Shown here one piece after another: positions 59,334-64,000 of a stretch of 64,000 bases of DNA. The position numbers and the translations under genes were made by a program. This DNA is from Aquatica leii. Lineage: Eukaryota; Arthropoda; Insecta; Coleoptera; Lampyridae. How positions within the stretch are numbered: the stretch's first letter is position 1; each line of letters opens with the position of its first letter. A model generated the notes under the pieces. The model ran no database searches. It saw only the letters and a program-made list of their open reading frames with translations, and was not told where the DNA came from. The DNA is taken from contig CM069433.1 of the NCBI GenBank assembly GCA_035610365.1, forward strand, positions 167,230,882 to 167,294,881. Reading direction: 5' to 3'.

Positions 59334-60408
59334 ATCGGTTATAATTTTTATTGTTAAAAGTGAATGTGAATTAAATAGAATTTACTTTGTATTAATCTAC
59401 TAAACCTGCAATAAAAACGATGATACAGAATATTAAGTTACTTTATTTTTAATTTTTCATGTTAACGATCTAACAGGATTTAATTTAATTTTATACTTAA
59501 CAAACTATCAAAATACAAATAAATAAATACATAAGCAAATGTTAATTAATTTCAATTCTTAATTTTGAAAGACCTTAAAATTGTATATACCTACTTTTTT
59601 TTATTGAATGGCTAAATTTAAATTACAGACAGTAAAAATATTTGTAAAAATACAAACTTTTTGAAATGTGCTAAAGGATCGACAATTTTTTCCTCGCAAA
59701 TATTAAATAATAAGCATAATTGCATTTGTAATGCGTCCGTTGTATTTTATAATAGATGTACTTTTAAGTTTTGAGAATTCAGTTGTTTTGAAAAAGGAAC
59801 AACGCCTTGGCATGTTTGAGGGATTTGCATGAGTATTACAGGCGCCGTGCTAAAATCTTTTGTAGGTGCTTTTATTGCAAACTAAGTAAAACGTGCTTTT
59901 TGGTACAAATTTAGAATTAAGAATTTGGGACTTTCCCACAAGTTGTTATTTTACGACTTATTTTATAACTTGTACATACTTTTATTAGATCATAGAAATG
60001 TGGACAGTTTATATTTGATGAACCAAAAAAAAATAAATTAATTCAAATAAGCTAAAATGCTAAAATTCGTAACAGCGTCTTTCAACACTTTAGGAATCGA
60101 TGAGAATTAATATATTATTGGTACCTATCTACCTATATGATTTCTATTCATATCTGACATAAAAATATGTTTTGTTTAAAATTTAGAATATCGTTTTGTT
60201 TAAATACAAATTTACTGTAGATTCTTCTTTTGCCAAATTAAATTTGTTTTATTGTACACATTACGTTTTAGCCAAATTTCAAATAGTTTTATAAGGTTTA
60301 AGTAAATATTTATTTTAAGATGATTATAGTGGTTACTTATTAGTTATAATTTTATTTTTCAAACAAACATCATTTTACTAAAGTCGAAACAACCTTTTTT
60401 CAAAAACC
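59334..60408. other. AT-rich spacer
   Basis: Nothing recognised. Confidence 0.4.
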
Positions 60409-60490
60409 TTGAGTCTTAGTCTTGGTCTTGCTAATTGCGTTGTTATCTTGCTCTTGGTCTTGCAATACAAGACTGCAAGACCAAAACCGA
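60409..60490. repeat. GGTCTT(G)-type simple repeat, block 2
   Basis: Copies of CTTGGTCTTG, ending with an inverted part (CAAGACTGCAAGACC). Same motif as 58966-59086. Confidence 0.65.
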
Positions 60491-60572
60491 TTTAACCATC
60501 ACTAATGCAAACGCGGAATTTCGTAAATTCAGTGATCACACTGCAATTATATTCATTGATTTGTTAAATTAA

Positions 60573-61093
60573 ATGTATAAGATCGATGCTAAGAAATCAC
60601 TTTTGTCGGATATTGACGATAACTGTTTTATTTGGCTCCATGACTGCCCAACACATTTTTTAGCAAAATTTGTTGATACAAAAATAAAAAAAGATAGATG
60701 TTTCATAATTCTGCCGAGGGAACTAGAAAACCTAAATTTGTGCCAAGTATTGTGACAAAATACCTCAATTTAGAGAGTCCAACATTATACACAGGATACT
60801 GTATCAGTCACACTTTCGCAAGTTTTTTAGCAAATGTAAAAGTATAATGAGGCATCGAGAATGGCTCTTGCCAACAGTAGTAGAAGTTTAAATTGACGAA
60901 TCAGTACTAAAACAATTTTTTGTTGTCGGCCGTGAACATTAACAGTGTCAATGAAATATTGAGAAAAGAATGTTTTGTTAAAAAACCTTTATCGGCAAGT
61001 ATGCACATTAAAAGCTCTTCTGTTAAAAATTCTTTGACGTCAGGTGCGTATATTTACAACAACGCAAATTGTGTTATAAATATTAATTTATAA
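60573..61093 (+). pseudogene. Tyrosine recombinase (Crypton-like) C-terminal relic
   Basis: The first open part (60573-60755) is a weak match to the start of the catalytic domain. The next frame reads IVTKYLNLESPTLYTGYCISHTFASFLAN (60755-60835), matching the HxxR box of arthropod tyrosine recombinases (YTGHxxRRxxATLLA; here the His is Tyr and the Arg is His). LPTVVEV-IDESVLKQ (60865-60915) corresponds to the final region whose catalytic Tyr is now a stop. A poorly conserved tail ending ASMHIKSSSVKNS and AYIYNNANCVININL-stop at 61093 agrees with the short hydrophobic C-terminus of these proteins. Dead copy. Confidence 0.6.
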
Positions 61094-63930
61094 ATATTAT
61101 TTCTTGTTCACGTTTTAACGAGAGCTTAAAAATTCCATGAAAGAAAAAATGCCCAATATAGACAGAAACTCGTTAAATAAATAACTATTATGTTATGACA
61201 TATTCTTGACAGTTTAATTTACTTGATCATTATTAACTGTCCAATAAAGTACCACATTCTGGACACTAAGCAGTGTCCTTATCAAAGGTTTTACGATGCA
61301 GTTGACCTTAAAATTATGTATTTTTTTAGTACCTATATTTCTCATAAAGATTATCAAAATCTTGAAATGTCTTATTTTTGGTCTAAAATAATTTTTAAAA
61401 AATGTTAGGTACATATATGTTATGTTCAAGACTTAAGAATGTTTTATATAAAAACAAAGAAAATATGAAACATTTTACACAAAATAAATTATCTTTCAAT
61501 TGTTTTAATATTTGGCAATTGTTGACATTAAAAACAATTTCAATATGTTATATTTTCGAATGTTAAGAATTTATTGTAACTATTTTGTGCTTTAAATTTT
61601 AGTTTCCTACTTGAAAACTAAAAAAAAAGAAATAAAAAAGTTTTCTTAATAAATTTTTAATTTCTTATACTAATAATTAAGTTTACTAGAATAACTATTA
61701 ATATTATTATTTATTGAGACTAATTTTCGGAATACTAAAACTTAACAATAACAAGCGTAACATACATGGAAAAGCACGTTAACGTTGTTTATGATAAGCT
61801 AATCGCAATTTTGTTAACAAACTACTTCTTTAAGTTTATAGATTATAACATTAACATCGGTGTTTTTACTTGTACCTGTTGATTATAAAAGTGAAATGTT
61901 TTAAAATCGAAATTAAGTGTAACAAGGACACTGAAAAAATTGCGAGCAATATTAACATAATCACTAACCACAAAAATTCACAATTCAAAGAATATTGAAG
62001 AATAATTTCCTACTATGAATAGTAAAATAAATGTCAAATGACCCTAAATAGTGTTAAATGTTATAATAGTACTAACTTAATTCAAGCGTGAAATGTGTTT
62101 CCGAATTGTTTATAATCTCGTGAAGGATACAATAAGATTGTAAACATGTTTCAAAAATTTTAAACAATTTTTTTTAGAAAAAATGTTTTTTTTTAAATAA
62201 AGATAACTTTGTAAAAAAAAGTAAACAATAACAAATGCATATAGTAAAAACTATATTTAAAATTAAGAAAAAAATATTTACTTATTGCATTTTTTGTTTA
62301 AACTTAAATTATTCAAGGCTGGTACTATATAGGAAGTACTTACTGTTAACTGTCAATCGCAGTACGAACAATCACTATTGAGAATTTTGATCGATAAACT
62401 TTTAACACACGTACACTTGGACATGCACACATACACCTTTCTACCTTCGCGAACACAACTGCAACTGGCCTTTTATCAACATTAAACCGGTTTAATATAC
62501 AATTGCCATTAATATGAACGACCCACTAATGGTTTAATAGTCGAAACAAGTTAGCAATTTTTTCAGCTTGGGATTTACAATTTGCGCAATGTCATTAATC
62601 AATAATTTTGTATGTTACGTACAATCTTTGCGTAAAATATGTATTTGTTGACAAAGCCAATGTTTGCAATTAAGAGTTTTTTGTATAATTAATAATAACC
62701 AATAAAATCAAGCAAAACTAACAAAAATAAAAAAGCTTAAAAAGGAAAAACAAAAATTGATTAATTGCAAAAATTGCAAACGCTTTAATGGTAATAGAAA
62801 ATAAATTAATATGAAATGTTTCAATTATTTGTCTTAGAAATGTTTAAATTGCACAGCGCGTCAGATAATAACGTTAATTAATCTTATGATTAAATTTTTA
62901 TTTAAAAAAGATTAGTGATACTAAAGAATCTAAGATTGAAAAAAAACTGTTGTTGCAGAAATAATTATTCTTTGAATTAATTAGTAATCATTCTTCTAAT
63001 CTTCTTTAATTGTTCTAATTTGTCCTTCTATTCCCATTAATTTTTCCTTAGCTAAACGAGAAGCCAAATATTCCAAAATTAATAAGACTTATAGTTATAA
63101 CATTTAATTAGAATTTTTAAAAACAAACTATTTTTTAGTTAATAAAGTTTTTACTTATACGATATTTAAATTAATCATTTATATAAACTTTGACTTGCAT
63201 TTATCTGTAGGAAGCAAATTTTTGCATGCAAAATAATTAATTACTGTTTCAATCAAAATATTTATTTTATTAATTTCTCAGTTCTAGTAGCAATAATTTA
63301 AAACGCTGAAATTTATTATTGATTTACAAAAATCTATTAAATTAACAATGTACCAATGATTTTTTACATTTTTGCAATACATCAATTTGTACATAAACTA
63401 ATGTAAAATAAGTGTAACTTATAATTATGATTAAATTAGATAGATTTATGAAAGTAAAAAAATCATTTTTAAACTCATTTATACAATAAAGTTAAAAACA
63501 CATAAAAATTAAGAAAACTTATTTATGACAATAAATGTACTAGCTAAAATGAATTATTTTAAAAAGTGATATAAGAACTTCGCAAAACACTAATTTTTTT
63601 TACAATTTAAGTTTGGTACATTCTTTACTTTAATGAACTATTACTTAATTTTTTGTTGTTAATTTTTGTAAATGATTTGTCATTGTTAATTGTCTGTATA
63701 ATTAGTCAAAATAAAAGGTTTGAAAATGGTGATTACGTACTAATTTGCACAGACGCATGATGTAACAAATTTATAATTGTGATTATGGGTAAATCTTCTT
63801 AGTATTGCAATAACATAAATTTAAAAATATTTGTGTATGGTCAAGAACAAGAAATTATATAGTCACCTTGATTCTGAAATCTCGTAAGTCTGAAATTTCC
63901 ATAAAATGGTTCCCACACAGCACGCGAGAT
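61094..63930. other. Long AT-rich spacer
   Basis: ATTAAACCGGTTTAAT (62481-62496) is a perfect 16-bp palindrome. A somewhat less AT-rich island lies at about 62400-62470. No genes recognised. Confidence 0.4.
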
Positions 63931-63931
63931 G

Positions 63932-63996
63932 CAATGGATATACATATTTATCCATATAATATCCATTGATGTACATCCGTAGCTTAATATCCATTG
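63932..63996. repeat. ATATCCATTG repeats at the right edge
   Basis: CAATGGATAT at 63932-63941 is the complement of ATATCCATTG at 63959-63968 and 63987-63996. May continue outside the window. Confidence 0.4.
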
Positions 63997-64000
63997 TATA

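Overview
The window looks like intergenic or heterochromatic DNA from an arthropod, most likely an insect. It is very AT-rich. No intact host protein gene, rRNA or tRNA is recognisable. Almost everything readable is transposon-derived: Tc1/mariner, piggyBac, pogo, Ginger, Penelope-like elements (PLEs) with GIY-YIG endonucleases, Ty3/gypsy LTRs, copia, jockey and CR1/L2-like LINEs. I cannot name the species. Identifications rest on reading translations by eye against family motifs remembered; no database was searched.

Layout. 1-6.96 kb: a coding-like stretch at the left edge, a Tc1-like element (minus), a Tc1 fragment (plus), a mariner-like relic (plus), then PLE copy A (plus) with inverted pseudo-LTR pieces. 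7.1-9.85 kb: solo LTR A (4-bp target-site duplication, TSD), a minus-strand PLE 3' fragment, and solo LTR D (TSD ATAT). 10-19.3 kb: mostly AT-rich with a deleted DDE transposase relic, a small PLE derivative with YVDD, and a THAP-domain exon (minus). 19.3-22.5 kb: PLE copy B (minus), split by solo LTR B. 22.5-26.6 kb: a possible LTR fragment, a jockey RT fragment and two mariner-like relics.

27-32.3 kb: the most interesting block. An uncharacterised, repeat-like protein gene (plus) is interrupted by a 2713-bp Ginger-type DNA transposon with 220-bp terminal inverted repeats (TIRs), TGTCG termini and a TATA TSD. 33-38.5 kb: a ~0.3-kb tandem repeat array, then a nearly complete two-ORF LINE (minus) with a (TAA)n tail. 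38.9-49.6 kb: a long-inverted-repeat MITE, two piggyBac relics, a mariner-like relic, a PLE fragment containing an 82-bp-arm palindrome, and copia, pogo and possible hAT relics. 50.9-58.5 kb: solo LTR E (TSD AGCC), a gypsy pol fragment with its 3' LTR (C), and a decayed jockey element. 58.9-64 kb: GGTCTT-type simple repeats, a miRNA-like hairpin, a tyrosine-recombinase relic and AT-rich DNA.

How it fits together: the genes do not form a pathway. The relation is one of nesting in time. PLE B was hit by an LTR retrotransposon that later collapsed to a solo LTR. The uncharacterised gene was hit by Ginger. The CR1/L2-like LINE lies against a tandem array. The LINE is the least decayed element and is probably the youngest large insertion.
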